Assembly (NCBI GenBank): GCA_963575745.1
Contig: CAUYUJ010020580.1
Location: 62,202 to 126,201, forward strand
DNA from: Prorocentrum cordatum
Taxonomy: Eukaryota > Sar > Dinophyceae > Prorocentrales > Prorocentraceae
Reading direction: 5' to 3'
DNA: 64,000 bases
Below the pieces are notes generated by a model. The model searched no databases and had not been told where the DNA came from. It saw only the letters and a list, made by a program, of their open reading frames with translations. Below, in pieces: positions 50,790 through 62,336 of this stretch. The position numbers and the translations under genes were made by a program. Within the stretch, counting starts at the first letter, position 1. Each line of letters begins with the position of its first letter.

Positions 50790-53234
50790 CGATCTGCCTG
50801 AAGCTATCTTGAGCCATGCTCGGCTATCTTGGGCCATCTTGAGGCTGCCTTGAGGCCTCTTGGAGGGTTGTCGGAGGCTATCTTGAGCCATGATTGGCTA
50901 TCTTAGGCCATTTTGAAGGCCATCTTAGGCTATCTGGGGCTCTCTTGGAGCCATCTTGGGCCAAAAAGGGCGGTGTGGAGGGTCTCTAGGGGCCAGCTTG
51001 GGCTCCATACCTCAAAAAGAAGAGGTTCCTTAATTAGTACCGCCCCCTCGGAGGCTCAAAAATGGCGTCTTGGGGCTCTCTTGGGGCGCTCTTGGGCGAT
51101 CTTGGAGCCGTCTTGGGCCTTCTTGGACCCCTCTTGGGCCATCTTGAGGTCCCAAAGGCCCATCGGACGCGAAAAGGCGAGAATGCCAAAAACATTGATT
51201 TCCCCTAGGCTTTTGAAGGGTTTTATTAGGGTGTTGGAGGGCGCTGTGGAGGGCTCGAAGGGCATTTGGATCCGTCTTGGGGCCTCTTGGAGGTATGTCG
51301 GAGGCTATCTTGACCCATCTTGGAGTACCTTGGGCCATCTTGGAGGCCATCTTGCGACTTCGAGCGCCTCTTGGAGCCATCCTGGGCCATCTTGGACGCT
51401 GCGGCGTCTCCGTCCCCCCTGCAGCAAATGTTTCTGCAAGACACCTACGCTGAACGACTCCGGTGCCGCCGACATAACGCCGCTGCGGGAAGCGACTACG
51501 ACGAGCACCAACGCGGCAGGCATGGCGACCATTACGAGTTCGACAACTGCGGCAAATACAATTTCGAAGAGTGAGTCCGACACATCGGGCATTGACGGAA
51601 CAAAGCGACAACCCCCGAAGCCTCAAAACATCATCGGGAAATCGCTGGTTTTCGCCTCCGGCGTCCCTCTTGGAAGTCCTCGTGTGGGAGCCTCTTGGGC
51701 CGTCTGTGGGGCTCCTTGGACCGTCTTGGGGCCATCTCTGCCCCTTTTGGAGCGCTCTTGGGCTGTCTTGGGGCCCCACTCCCAGCTCCGCACGGGCCAC
51801 ACCAGAAACTCTGCTGAGGCCTGTCGAGTTTCCACGACGCAGCGACGGCGCAACGCAGCCGACCGCCACTTCCCACCCCTCCACTCGTTCTTCTCCGCCA
51901 GCCCCAACTCCTAAAGAAATCAGCAAAGCAGGTCGCTGCTTAGCCTCGAATTCAGCGATGCCAAGTAACATGTTAAACTCATTCACCTTGAAAGCGGCAG
52001 GGAGCATTTCTTCATGCAGACTAGGATGACCCTGGGAACCCCCTGCAAGCCAACAACACCACCGACGAGGGAAACGAGAGCGATGTAGTGCAGAGGAACA
52101 GGCAAGCTTAGGATGGCACCGTGCAGCGCGTGCGTGAACACTAACTGTGTAATTGGAGGTGGCGGTGTCGTGCGCACTCTTGCGAGATCTCCTGGGCGGA
52201 CTTGGGGCGATCCTGGAGGCTTCCGGGCCCACCTTGGCGGTCCAAAGCTTGGTAAAACCAGAAGGTTGCAGCCGCATGTTTTTCACTCTGGACGAATTCT
52301 TGGCAGTCCTCTGGGGGCCTTCCCGGCGCGTCGCGGGGGCTTCTGGATCCATCTCGGGGCAATGTTGGGCTATCTCAGGGCGCCTGGGGGCCTTTCGGCT
52401 GCCTCTCAGGGGGCCGGTAGGGCCCCAGGCCGGCCCCGAGAGGCCCACAGAACGGCTTCCGACCGCGTCAGACGGGCCAGGAACGCCCTAAGACGGGCAA
52501 AGAGGCGCGTATGCCAGCTATCAAATGGCCGTCGGCCCATCCCGCCACCGTGCTTGGGTTTTGGGTCGGAGTCCTCATGGACGCTTCTTGGGGTCTCTCA
52601 AGAGGGCTTTCGGGGGCCCCTGCGGGGGAGTTTAGGGGCCTCTTGGGGGCCTCCTGGGGGCTTCTTGGGAGCCTCTTGGGACTCTCTTGGGGCCTCTTGG
52701 GGCTCTCTGGGAGCCTCTTGGGGGCCTCCTGGGGGCCTCTTAGAGTCTCCTGGGGGCCTCTTGGGACCGAAAGCTCGAAATGTTCATTCGGGTTCCCCTT
52801 CTGGGCGCCCTCTTGGGGCCGTCATGGGGCCCCTCTTGGGCTGATCCGGGGGCCTCTTGGGCCGTCTTGGGGCCCTCTTGCGCTGTCTTGGAGCCCTCTT
52901 GGGGGCTTGTTGGGCCGCCCTGGGGCGATCTTGGGGGCCTCTTGGGCCGTCTTGGAGTGTCGGTAAGCCGAAATAGCGAGAACGCGAAAATCCTTCCCAA
53001 ACCATTGACAAATCGATGATTTTTGTCTTTTGGGGCTCTTTTGGGGGTGCTCTTGAAGGCCTCTTTGGCCGTCTTGGAGGCGTTTTGGGCCGTTTGGAGG
53101 CAAATCTTGGGCGTCTTGGAGCGATCTGGAGCCGTCTGGAGGCTCTCTTGGACTGCTTGGGGCTCTCTTGGACCGGCTTGGGGCGCTCTTGGGTCGTCCC
53201 CGGGCTGCTCCGGACGGGGAGGCCAGCGGCAGAG
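50790..53234 (+). repeat. Composite satellite, CTTGGGCC orientation
   Basis: Dense CTTGGGCCATCTTG, CTCTTGGGGCCTC and GGGGGCCTCTTGGG words, with A/T-rich cores at about 51170-51235 (CGAGAATGCCAAAAACATTG) and 52975-53040 (AACGCGAAAATCC, CGATGATTTTTG). A less repetitive island lies at 51410-51660 and another at 51780-52260. Glycine/Leu/Trp-rich frames are artefacts. Confidence 0.75.
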
Positions 53235-53425
53235 TGGGGCCCCTCTCGGAGGGACTTTCAGGGAGGTTTTTGACCAGGCGCTGGCGAGCGGGGCTGAAGA
53301 CTGTGCCAAACACTTCTGTCCGAGAGGTCTCGCACGGCCCAACCCGCAGGGCGGGAGCGGCCTGCCTGGCAGGATTCTGGTCAAGACCTCCAGAAGTCCC
53401 TCCCAGGGGCCCAACCTCTGTCGGC
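53235..53425. mobile_element. Possible TIR element (~190 bp)
   Basis: Left end GGGCCCCTCTCGGAGGGACTT...TTGACCAG and right end CTGGTCAAGACCTCCAGAAG...AGGGGCCC are inverted, about 38 bases with gaps. The interior CACGGCCCAACCCGCAGGGC is found inverted at about 54525-54565 in a truncated second copy that ends at 54630 with GGTCCCTCCTGTGGGCC. Confidence 0.5.
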
Positions 53426-54632
53426 GGTCCCTCACAGACCCCCCCCTGGCTCAACGACCTAAGGGCCCCAAGACGACCCTACAAACGCCCGGGAGCGACC
53501 CACGAGGCCCCAAGACGGCCCAAGAGAGCCCCACGACGGCCCTAGAGAGCATCCAGACGGCTCCAGATCGTTCCAAGACGCTCCAGATGGCCTCCAAACG
53601 TCCCAAGACGCCTCTGAGACGCCCCAAGAGGCCTCCAAGATGCGTCCCAAGAAGGTCCCCAGACGCCAAAATTGTCCCATTCCCTTCGTGAAACGTACGT
53701 GTTTCACAACTTCACTTCTTAGGCTTTCCGACGCTCCAAGACGGCCCAAGAGACCTCCAAGACCCCCCCAAGACAGCCCAAGAAGCCTCCAAGAGGGCCC
53801 CAAGACATCCCAAGAGAGCCCCAAGACGGCCCAAGAGGCGCCCAAGACGGACCAAGAGGGCCCGAAGAAGAGCCCAAGAGGGGGCCTGGAGGGGGGCTAC
53901 GAACGGAAAGCTCGAGCCTTCCGCTCCAAGGACCGCAAGGAAGCCCCAAGAGGCCCCCAGGAGGCCTCACGGAGCTCCCAGGAAGCCCCCCAAGAGGCCC
54001 CAGGAGACCCCCAAGAGACCCTCAGAGGGCGTCAAGAGCCCTACAAAGAGAGCTCCAACACGCACAAATCGTCCCGCTCCTTTGAAGAAATGTGCAATTT
54101 TAGCATGTCAGACTTGTGGCCCTCAGAGCGTCCATGACGGCCCTAGAGGCCCCCGCGGTCACCCCAAGATGGCCCAAAAAGCCCCGCAGAGAGCCCAAAT
54201 ACAGACCACGGGCACCCCAAGACGACCCAAGAGAAGCCCAATACGGCCCAAGAGTGCCGCAAGAGAGCCCCAAGAGGCAGAAATCGAAAGGACACTTCGA
54301 GCTTGCCACCACAACGAGACCTCCGACCCCGCCAGCAAGCTCCCAAGAAACACTTGATGGGCCCCAAGAAGCCCCCAAGAAGCCCAACAGAGGCCCAGAA
54401 GAAGCCCCCTAACGGCCCCTGAGAGGAGCCGAAGAGGCTTCAAAACTGCCTCCAAGAGGCTCCCGAAACGCTGCGTCAAACTCCCAGGGAGCGGCCAGCG
54501 ATGCGCCGCCGGCGTTCTCGATCGGGCCGCTCCCGCCCTGCGGGTTGGGCCGTGCGAGGCCACTCTGTCAGCGTGCCTGGCAGGATTCGCCAGGGTCTGG
54601 TCAAAATCTCCCTGAGGTCCCTCCTGTGGGCC
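53426..54632 (-). repeat. Composite satellite, reverse orientation
   Basis: GGCCCCAAGACGGCCCAAGAG words, the complement of the previous block, with cores at about 53670-53725, 54060-54110 and 54270-54320. The end (about 54432-54500) is copied at 56204-56275 (GGCTTCAAAACTGCCTCC, GCGTCAAACTCCCAGGGAGC). Confidence 0.75.
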
Positions 54633-54827
54633 TCCTCCTCCTCCTCCTCCTCCTCCTCCTCCTCCTCCCTCCTCTTGCTCCTGCTCCAGCTCCTCCTCCT
54701 CCAGCTCCTCCAGCTCTTCCTCCTCCTCCTCCTCCTGCTCCTCCTCCTCCTCCTCCTGCTCCTCCTCCTCCTCCTCCTCCTCCTCCTCCTCCTCCTCCTC
54801 CTCCTCCTCCTCCTCCCCTCCTCCGCC
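54633..54827. repeat. (CTC)n tract with CTGCTC/CAGCTC
   Basis: About 195 bases of CTC repeat; it immediately follows the truncated TIR-like element copy. Confidence 0.9.
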
Positions 54828-54989
54828 CGACGGAGAACCAGGTCGGACGACAGGGAAGGGAGTTGAAGAGGGGTGGCTAACGAATCGGCTCACCTGGCCG
54901 GTCTTCCCACCGCTTCCCGGTGCCGGAGGCGCGCCGCTGCACCGAGGAGGCCGCCCAGCGGTGGGGCCCGGGGCAGACCCCTCGGGAGC

Positions 54990-55022
54990 TGCTCCTCCTC
55001 CTCCTCCTCCTCCTCCTCCTCC
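54990..55022. repeat. Short (CTC)n tract
   Basis: Eleven CTC units. Confidence 0.85.
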
Positions 55023-55059
55023 GGCGGTCCCTCGCAGACCCCCTCCCAAGTCGAAGCTT

Positions 55060-56259
55060 TCAAGAAATCCCAATGGCCCCAAGACGAACCCAAAGAGCCC
55101 CAAGACGGCACCAAAAGGGTCCAAGAAGGCTCCCGCCCCAAGACGCCCAGGATGGCCTTGAGACGGTCCACGTGGCCCCCAAGACGCCCCAAGAGGGCTT
55201 CAAGAGGCCTTCCAAGAAGGCCCCGAAAGGCAAACATCGTCCCATTCCTACGGGAAAACGCCTACTTCTAGCATGTGCGACTTGTCTGGGATTCTGAGCG
55301 TCCACGACGGCCCTAGAGGCGCCCAAGATCGCCCGAATATGGACCCAGAAGCCCCAAATAGATCTCCAAGACGGCCCAAAAGCACCCACAGACGGCCCAA
55401 GAGGCGTCCAAGACTGCCGAAGACGGCCCCAAGAAGAACCTAGAGGGGCCCCAACAGAGTCCAATAAGGCTCCACGTCGCCGACAGACCGCCCCAAGACG
55501 CCCAAAATGATCTTGAGACGGTGCACGAGGCCCCCAAGACGCCCCAAGAGAGCTCCAAGAGGCCTTCCAAGAAGGCCCCGAAAGGCAAACATCGTCCCAT
55601 TCCTATGGGGAAACGTATACTTCTAGCATGTGCGACTTTTGGGAGTCTGAGCGTCCACGATGGCCCCAGAGGCGCCCAAGATCGCCCCAACCCCCCCCGA
55701 CGTCAACAGACGACTCAAGAGAGCCCCCAGACGGCCCCCAAGACAGTCCGAAAGAGCTCCGAGTCAGCGACAGATCGCTCCAAGACGCTAACATAGCCGC
55801 AAGACGGCCCCGAAGACGCCAGAATCCAGAGGCTTTCCAAAACGGCCCCACAAAGCAAAATACGTCCCAGTCTCTAAGGAAAACGTGCATTTTGAGCGAG
55901 TGCGACTTGTAGGACCTCAGTGCGTCCACGACGAGCCTACAAGCCCCCCAAGATCGCCCCAAGATCGCCCCAGAGACCCCGAAGAGGGCCCCAAGACTGC
56001 CAAGACGGCCCCAAGACGGCCCAAGACGCGCCGAAGACGGCCCATGATGTCCCCAAGAGGGCCCTGGAGCCAGAACTAAATTACATTTCCAGCTTTCCGC
56101 CCAAACGGAACCTCCCAGACCGCCAGCAGGCCTCCAAGAAGCTCCCGAAAGTCCCAACAGAAGCCCCGAGAGGCCCCAAAACTGCGCCCAAGAGCTCCCA
56201 AAGAGGCTTCAAAACTGCCTCCAAGAGACTACCGACCAGATGCGTCAAACTCCCAGGGA
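55060..56259 (-). repeat. Composite satellite, reverse orientation, with repeated cores
   Basis: Cores AAAGGCAAACATCGTCCCAT at 55225 and 55581, and a related one at 55852, each followed by a GGGAAAACG-like word, TAGCATGTGCGACTT and GAGCGTCCACGA. The first two composite units share long identical stretches, including CAAGAGGCCTTCCAAGAAGG. Confidence 0.8.
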
Positions 56260-56950
56260 GCGCCCGGTGATGCGCCTCCGGCGTTCTCGATTACGAGGCG
56301 AAGTCTTAGATTCTGGTCAGTCCGAGGGGCTGCTGGGCCAAAGAAACCGGCGATGGAGTCCAACCACGCAAACCGACTCAGAGACTCAGCACCTGCAGAA
56401 GGCGACGGGCGGCGAGAAACCTCGGCCCGCAGCAGCCGCGGGTGGCCACGCCCAGGGCGCAGCCGAAGAGCAGCAGCAGCGCGGCGAGCCCCGCCCACGC
56501 CGCGGGCGTCGGGACTCGGCGGCGCGTGCCCCGCCCACCACAGGGGGCTCCGCGCGCCTCCGAATCCCGCCCGCAAGGAACTGCGGAGACTGTGTATGGG
56601 GAGGCGGCAACCCGTCAAAGGAGGCACGCCGTGCCATCTTGACCTGCTCCAGCTCGCCGAGACCCCCGTCGCACTGCGCTTGGACAGGCGCGTGGCTCTG
56701 ATCGTGATACCGAACGCTGCGATGGTGTCGGCGATAGTGACGCTGCCTTCGGGCAGCCCCACTGATACGACAACGCCTCTTGCAATGGCCTCAGACCTAT
56801 GTAAACTGCAGTGCCTGAAGCCACCGCCAACACTCTTCGCACGGCGTTTGCAGCTTCGAGGCGCTGCTGGTGAAAATGGTGGCGATGCTGATCGGTGCGA
56901 GAATTCGGTCGCAGGCGGCTGGAAGAACCAGGGGGGTCGGACCCCGAGAC
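56260..56950. other. GC-rich unassigned sequence
   Basis: A 647-codon plus-strand frame begins here (56353) but its unique part is Ala/Arg/Pro-rich without a domain and then runs through CTC, CAC and CA repeats; not accepted as a gene. Confidence 0.4.
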
Positions 56951-57140
56951 TCCTCCTCCTCCTCCTCCTCCTCCTCCTCCTCTTCCTCCTCCTCCTCCTC
57001 CTCCTCCTCCTCCGCCTCCTCCGCCTCCTCCTCCTCCTCCTCCTCCTCCCCGCCCCCGCCTCCTCCTCCTCCTCCTTCCTTCTCCTCCTCCTCCTGCTCC
57101 TGCTCCTCCTCCTCCTCCTCCTCCTCCTCCTCCTCCCTTT
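56951..57140. repeat. (CTC)n tract
   Basis: CTC repeat with CGCCTC and CTGCTC slips. Confidence 0.9.
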
Positions 57141-57403
57141 TAGGATCCCTTCGCGCGCCGCGCCAGGCGTCGGAGTCGGAATGACCTCCGATCGCGGAAA
57201 GATCCAACCCAGCCCTCCAGGGCGTCAGCTGGTTCAGATGGCCTCCTCTTCCAACCCCCTTCTTCCCTTTCGCGGAGAGGTTTGCCCCTGCCCCCTTGCT
57301 GCCACTCGTCCGCTTCTCCCCCTCCCCCCACTACTCTCCTATCCTCCCTCCCCTCCCCTCCCCTCCCTCCCCCCCCCCTCCTCGTCCTCGTCCTCCTCCA
57401 CAA

Positions 57404-58332
57404 TTACTCAATATGAATACTACTCTCCCTCTTCCCCTGATGGCGTCCTGGGAATACTCGACCCCCCCCCCGCGTACTGTTTTTTTACACACAGGATTCC
57501 CGGGAGTTGGGTTTTCGCCTGCGTTTTTTTTCAAAATGCTGCTCTCGCTGAGGCGCCGGCCTCATTTCTGCTCCCGAATCGTTCCGAATCGTGCTCCCGC
57601 TGCAGCGTGGGCCTCATTTTCGGATCGGTGTTTTGCCTCCGTCGTTCAGGATGGCGTTCTCGCCCCAGCGCGGGCCTCTTTCTCGCGCGCCCATCCGCCC
57701 GCCACCACCGCGCCGCACCACGCCCCGCCCCGCCGCACGCACACCCACCGCCACTTCCACCCACCAACGCACGCACGCACGCACGCGCACCACCACCGCG
57801 CACCGCCACCACCACCGCACTACCCCACCCACCACCACCATGCTACACCGCGTCACACCACATCACACGCGCGCACACACAGACACACACGCACGCACGC
57901 AAACACACACATACACACGCACACACACACACACACCGCACACACACACAGACAGACACACACACAGACAGACACACACACACACACACACGCACACACA
58001 CACACACCACCACCGCCACCACCACCACCGCCATCACGCACGTACGCACCTGGCCCACCACCAAACCACTAAGACGCCACAACACGTCACACCACAGCAC
58101 ACGCGCACACACGCACACACACATACACACCACCACCACCACCACCACCACAACAACCACAACCACGCACACACGCACGCACGCACGCGCACCACCACCC
58201 ACTACGCACACGCGCGCGGAGCCACAGGTCTGCTACGACACGCGTCCGCGGATAGAGAAAATCAGCGCCATGGTAAGGGATGGGAGGGAGGGGTAGGATG
58301 TCAGATGTTGACGCGAGCGCACCTAACTTGAT
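57404..58332 (+). repeat. Dispersed repeat, copy C
   Basis: 57412-57705 and 58213-58330 are almost identical to the two ends of copy B. The middle is 500 bases of CAC, CA and CACG repeats (cleanest (CA)n about 57885-58010). A CTC tract follows (58337-58370). Confidence 0.88.
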
Positions 58333-58389
58333 CTACACCTCCTCCTCCTCCTCCTCCTCCTCCTCCTCCGCTGGACCTAGACGGGCCCT

Positions 58390-58960
58390 GTCGCGAGGGG
58401 TTGGAGCGTCCAAGATGGCCCAAGGTAGCTCCAAGAGGGCTTCGGAGAGCCCAAGATGGCCTCCGAGATCGTTCAAGGTAGCCCAACATGGCCCATGATC
58501 GCTCACAACATGCCTCCAAGAGGCTCCAACACCGCCCCAGGACGGCTTCAAATGGCCAAGGAGCCTCCCAAAGAGGCCCCCGAGAAGCCCAAATCCTTCC
58601 AAAACCTGTGGGAATCAATGTGTTTTGCCTTCTCCCCCTTTCCGCTTCCGGTGGGCCTTTGGGGCCTCAATATGGCTACAAGACGGCTCAAAACGGCCCA
58701 AAAGGGGCTCAAGAGAGGCCCAAGAAGGGCCAAAGAGCGCCCCAAGAGGGCCTCAAGAGGCATTTTATGGCCCCGAGGGGACTGGAATAACAGCTCCCCT
58801 CCCTTTTGATCGATGATCTCCAAGATTCCCCCAGGAGGGCCTCCAACGCCGCCACGAAGCCCCAAGAGAGCCCCAAGAGAGCGCCAAGAGGGCCCCAAGA
58901 GAGCCCCAAGAGGGCCCAGGAGGCTTCCAAAATGTCCCCAAGAGGGTCGTCGTCGTCGTT
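58390..58960 (-). repeat. Composite satellite, reverse orientation
   Basis: CCAAGATGGCC, CCCCAAGAGGGCC words with core AAATCCTTCCAAAACCTGTG at about 58590. Confidence 0.75.
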
Positions 58961-59127
58961 GTCAGTCGGGAAGATATCCCTCGTCCTTCCTCCTCCGCGG
59001 AAGAATCGGAGTCGGAGCGAACGTGTTGGTCCCCCTGCTTCCATTTGCATAGAACTTGATACATTGAGACACAACCAGGGCGGGAGAGATCCAAACGGAG
59101 GGGGGAAGGACTCCTCCACACTTACAC

Positions 59128-59390
59128 CACATTAATACTACTCTCCTCTCTCCCCTGACTGCGTGCGAAAGGTATCCCGCCCCCTCCGCGTTCTGTGTTC
59201 ACACACGCAAGGTTTCAAAACCTGGTATGCCCTGTGTGTTTTCCCCTTCCGACAATTTTCGGTCCTTCCAACTGTCGCACCAGCTGCAGCGCTGGCCTCC
59301 TTACCGCGCTTCCGCTCGTTCCAGATCGTGCTCCCGCTGCAGCGCTGGCCTCCTCCCGTCGCGCGCGCTCCGCGCGAGCTCAAATTCTAG
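59128..59390 (+). repeat. Dispersed repeat, copy D (diverged)
   Basis: TTAATACTACTCTCCTCTCT, then GCCCTGTGTGTTTTCC and two GCTGCAGCGCTGGCCTCC words, follow the order of the first part of copies B and C. The last part is absent. Confidence 0.55.
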
Positions 59391-60119
59391 CAAGGCCTGA
59401 TAGGCTAACTTGTGCCATCTCATTTTGATCGACTCTTGCGTCCAGGGACTCCCTTGGAGGCCCTGCGCAAGCCTCGGAATCGTATAGAAGGGGGAACGCG
59501 GAAACGCAGAAATCATTGATTTCCTTTAGGTGTTCAGCGATTTGGGGCCCTCAAAGGCTTCCTGGGTTCTTTTTTGGGAGGTGAGGGGGGTCTGAATTGT
59601 GGTCTGTTGTGCAAGGGGGCCAACCTTGAACAAAAAATGGGAATCGTGGGATTTCCATGTTTTTCCAACTCCTCGGCGCTGTTCGGCGCTGTCTTTTGTT
59701 TGTGCCTCGCGGGTTTTGTTAGCCGGGCCCCTCAAGGGTGTGGGTTCTTCCAGACCCCCTGGGGGTTCCGGAGGAGGAGGAGGAGGAGGAGGAGGAGGAG
59801 GAGGAGGCCTCCCGGAGGCCTCGAGAGCCGTCGGACGGGTGCCGCGGGCTGCGCGGGAGCGTGCTGCGCCGTTCTCTACGTTCGGGGGGCTCCCTGGGGT
59901 CGTGATATTGGGCTGTCCTTCGGCGATTCGGGGTCTCCCCCCCGGGAAGCTGGGAGGCGCGGTGCCGGCCAGATGTCAGGGGATGTGTGGGACCCCCGAG
60001 TAGGAGTCCCACTTTGACAAAAAAAGGGGGATTCTGGGAGTTCCCTTTTTTTCAAAATCCTCGATCTTCGAAGGTTGGAAGCGGGAAAACGTGAGAAGGC
60101 GAAACACATTAGAAAAACC
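59391..60119. other. Spacer with GAG tract and composite cores
   Basis: Core-like GGAACGCGGAAACGCAGAAA at 59494, GAG repeat at 59768-59807, and two paralogous stretches (GTAGGAGTCCCACTTTGACA at 60001; GTAGGAGTCCCAACTTCAAA at 61155). No gene. Confidence 0.45.
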
Positions 60120-62330
60120 ATGGGACATCAACGATTTTCCCCTCTTTGGGCTCTCTCGGGACGGCTCTCGCAACTCTCGTGGGCTGTTCTTGGAGCCTCG
60201 TCGGGGTCTTTCTGGGGCCTCTCAGGGATCGGGTTTGTGTTGGGGCCTCTGGGTGGTCCGGAAGCCTTTCGGAGGTCTCTGGAAGCCTCCTGCTCCCACT
60301 CTTGGCCCCATCTTGGGCCTGTTCTGGGGTGATCTGGGGCTGTCCTGGGCGCCTCTTCGGCAGTCTTGGAGCCTTCTTGGCCCGTCTTGGGGCCGTCCTG
60401 AGGGTCTCTTGGGTGGTCTTGGGGCGGTCTTGGGAGCCTGTTGGAAGCTCGAAAGCGCGAGAAGCTAAAAATATTGAACAAAAAACCAATGACAATCTAC
60501 GATTTTGGCCTCTTCGGGCCGTCCCGGGACGCCTCTCGGACCTCTCTTGGGGTCTCTTGGAGGTTACCTGGGAGCCTCGAGAGCCGTCGGAAGGCTGACT
60601 TGGGCTGCTTGGGAGCGTTTTGGATCATCCTTTCGCATTCTGGGGGCTCCTGGGAGGCGTCTTGGGCTCTCTTGGAGCGCTGTGGAGGCCCCCCGGGAAG
60701 CCCGGGGGAGCGATACTGGGAACGTTCCCGAGATTTCTCGGGAAGGTGTGGCACCTGGGGCCAGGGGGGGCTCTATTGGGGTGCCTCTTGGGGCGTCTTC
60801 GGGGCCTCGTTTGGTGTTTTTTCTGGTCTCATGGGGGCCTCTTGGGGAGTGGGCGCTTCTTGGAGTCTCTTGGGGTCTCCTGGGGGTCTCTTGGGCCAAA
60901 AGGCGCGAATTTCCGATTCCTCGTCCTCGTCTTGGGCGCCGCCTTGGGGCGTTCTTGGGCGGTTTAGGCGCCTCGTGGGCCGTCTTGGCCCCCTCGTGGG
61001 CCGTCTTGGGGCCCTCTTGGGGGCATCCTCGACCGGCTTGGGTGTCTCTTGGGCCGTCTTGGACGCAGTGGAAGCCCACAAGGCGAACACGCCAAAAAAC
61101 ATAAGTTTTCCAATCGGAAATCGACAATTTTTGCTTATTGGGGCTCTCTCGGAGTAGGAGTCCCAACTTCAAAAGAAAGGGGATCTCTGCAATTCCAATG
61201 TTTTGTTTCTCGGTGCTGTTCGGCGCTGTTTTTAGGGCCTCGCGGGTTTTTAACCGGGCCCCTCAGGGATCTGGGGCCTTCTGGACATCCTGGGGGTCCT
61301 GGAGGCTTCTCGGAAAATTCATGGGGCGTCCTGCTCCCGCTCTTGGGCCCATCTTGGGCCTTTCCTGGAGTGCTGCAGCGTTGGGCCCTCGAAAACGTAA
61401 GAAAACGAAAAACCTTGAACGAATAATGAAAATCAGCGATTTTGGTGTTTTCGGGGCGGCGGCCTTTCCCCGACTTCGAGTGAATCAAGATGTCTAGGAT
61501 GTCGGATGAACAAGAAAATGTCGAGAAAGAGGATAGGGAGTAGGAGTCCCAACGGGAGAACAAATAATCTCTCGAATTCAATGTTTAGAAAGGTTCTCGG
61601 TCTCTGAGCGGTGGAAGCGGGAAAACGTGAGAAGACGAAAAACGTAGAACAACCAACGGAACTTAACGATTTTTTGCTCTTCGAGCTCTCTCGGGACGGC
61701 TCTCGAAGCTCTCTTGGGCTGTTTTGGAGGCCTTGACGGGCTTTTTAGGGGCCTCTCAAGGGTCTGAGGTGTGTTGGGGGCCTCTGAAGGTCCTGGAAGC
61801 CTCTCGGAGGTCTCTGGAGGCCTCCTGCTCCCGCTCTTTGCCCCATCTTGGGCCTGTTCTGGGGTGGTCTGGGGCTGTCCTGGGCGCCTCTTCGGTAGTC
61901 TTGGGGCCTTCTTGGTCCGTATTGGGGCCGTCTTGGGCGCCTCTCAGGCGGTTTTGGGGCGGTATCGGGGGCCTCTTCGGCCGTCTGGGAGCGTTGGAAG
62001 CATGAAATGGTGAGAAGGCCAAGCATTTTCACAAAAAATACGACAATTGACGATTTTAGGTTCCCCGGGCGCTCTCGGAGGGCCTCTTGGAACTCTCTTA
62101 AGGTCTGTTGGAAGCTCTTTGGGAGCCTTGAGCGCCGTCCGAAGGCTATCTTGGGTTGCTTGGGAGCGTCCTGGGCCGTTCTTTTACGTTCTGGGGGCTT
62201 CTTGGGGTCGTCTTGGGCTGTCCTTGGGCGTTTTGGGGGCTCCCCCGGAGGCTGGGAAGCGCGGTGCCGGGAGCGTTCCGCAGATGTTCCGGGGAGGTGT
62301 GGGACCCCCGGGGGCGGGGGGCCTCGGTTT
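60120..62330 (+). repeat. Composite satellite, CTTGGGCC orientation, with regular cores
   Basis: Cores of about 70 A/T-rich bases at 60073, 60440, 61068, 61385, 61610 and 61993, each starting near GGAAGC and holding GTGAGAAG/GCGAGAAG, then (A)n and a RACGATTTT-like word, followed by CTCT(C/T)GGGAC-type arms. The arms are CTTGGGCCGTCTTGGGGCC words. Confidence 0.8.
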
Positions 62331-62336
62331 TTTTCC

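Noticed and set aside
52740-53454. Minus-strand ORFs of 210-231 codons
   Set aside because: They read the composite satellite (Pro/Arg/Lys words from CCAAGACGGCC) and part of a TIR-like element; no domain.
56353-58296. 647-codon ORF
   Set aside because: Runs through GC-rich spacer, CTC, dispersed repeat C and CA/CAC repeats. The only part shared with another locus is shared as DNA, including its non-coding microsatellite.
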